Source of the DNA: JAXDLH01 sp034666705
GTDB taxonomy: Bacteria; Chloroflexota; UBA6077; SHYK01
Length of the DNA stretch: 15,679 nucleotides
NCBI GenBank assembly: GCA_034666705.1
Contig: JAXDLH010000166.1
Span: forward strand, 1-15,679
Reading direction: 5' to 3'
The position numbers and the translations under genes are program-made. Numbering within the stretch: position 1 is the first letter of the stretch; every line of letters starts with the position of its first letter. The notes beneath the pieces were generated by a model. It was not told where the DNA came from and ran no database searches. It saw only the letters and a program-made list of their open reading frames with translations. Of this stretch, positions 15,657-15,679 are shown in pieces.

Positions 15657-15679
15657 AGAGGTGCCCCAGAGGTCGAACA

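Overview
The window is a dense, high-GC (well above 60% by eye) bacterial segment in which every supported gene lies on the minus strand, so it reads from right to left. It holds a nearly complete de novo pyrimidine operon, a small division-protein gene, ftsH, a class II histone-deacetylase-like gene, and the first 739 codons of secA, which runs off the left edge. GC content, protein style (for example the FtsH N-terminus and the short DivIC/FtsB-like protein with a Trp-rich tail) and the Bacillus-like pyr gene order suggest a Chloroflexota bacterium, perhaps of the Thermomicrobia/Sphaerobacter group. That assignment is inference from memory of related proteins and is not decisive.

Right part (15679 to about 5980): a leader with a strong intrinsic terminator and several hairpins, then pyrR, pyrB, pyrC, carA, carB, pyrK and pyrD. 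The order matches the Bacillus subtilis pyr operon without pyrP, pyrF and pyrE. The genes are tightly packed, with TTGA overlap for pyrB/pyrC, 11 nt for pyrC/carA, ATGA for carA/carB and 23 nt for pyrK/pyrD. CarA and CarB make carbamoyl phosphate, PyrB and PyrC convert it to dihydroorotate, and PyrK and PyrD oxidise that to orotate with NAD+. PyrR is the likely UMP/PRPP-sensing regulator. The one loose junction, carB to pyrK, contains a 74-bp tandem duplication that copies the pyrK ribosome-binding site and start. This creates a 25-codon mini-ORF whose stop overlaps the pyrK start.

Middle part (about 5980 to 3430): a DivIC/FtsB-like gene follows pyrD and is flanked by hairpins. Then comes a well-formed extended -10 promoter for ftsH, with a 7-9-7 inverted repeat over its -35 region and a leader hairpin abutting the Shine-Dalgarno.

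Left part (3430 to 1): an HDAC-family gene whose leader contains a 12-bp perfect inverted repeat, followed after 48 nt by secA.

The window is mainly housekeeping and I see no phage, IS, CRISPR, tRNA or rRNA. The points worth a second look are regulatory: the pyr leader and pyrR start hairpin, the carB-pyrK duplication with its leader peptide, the ftsH operator-like palindrome, the HDAC leader hairpin, and a low-complexity tail on PyrB. No stretch over 300 bases lacks a gene; the longest gap is the 193 bases at the right edge.
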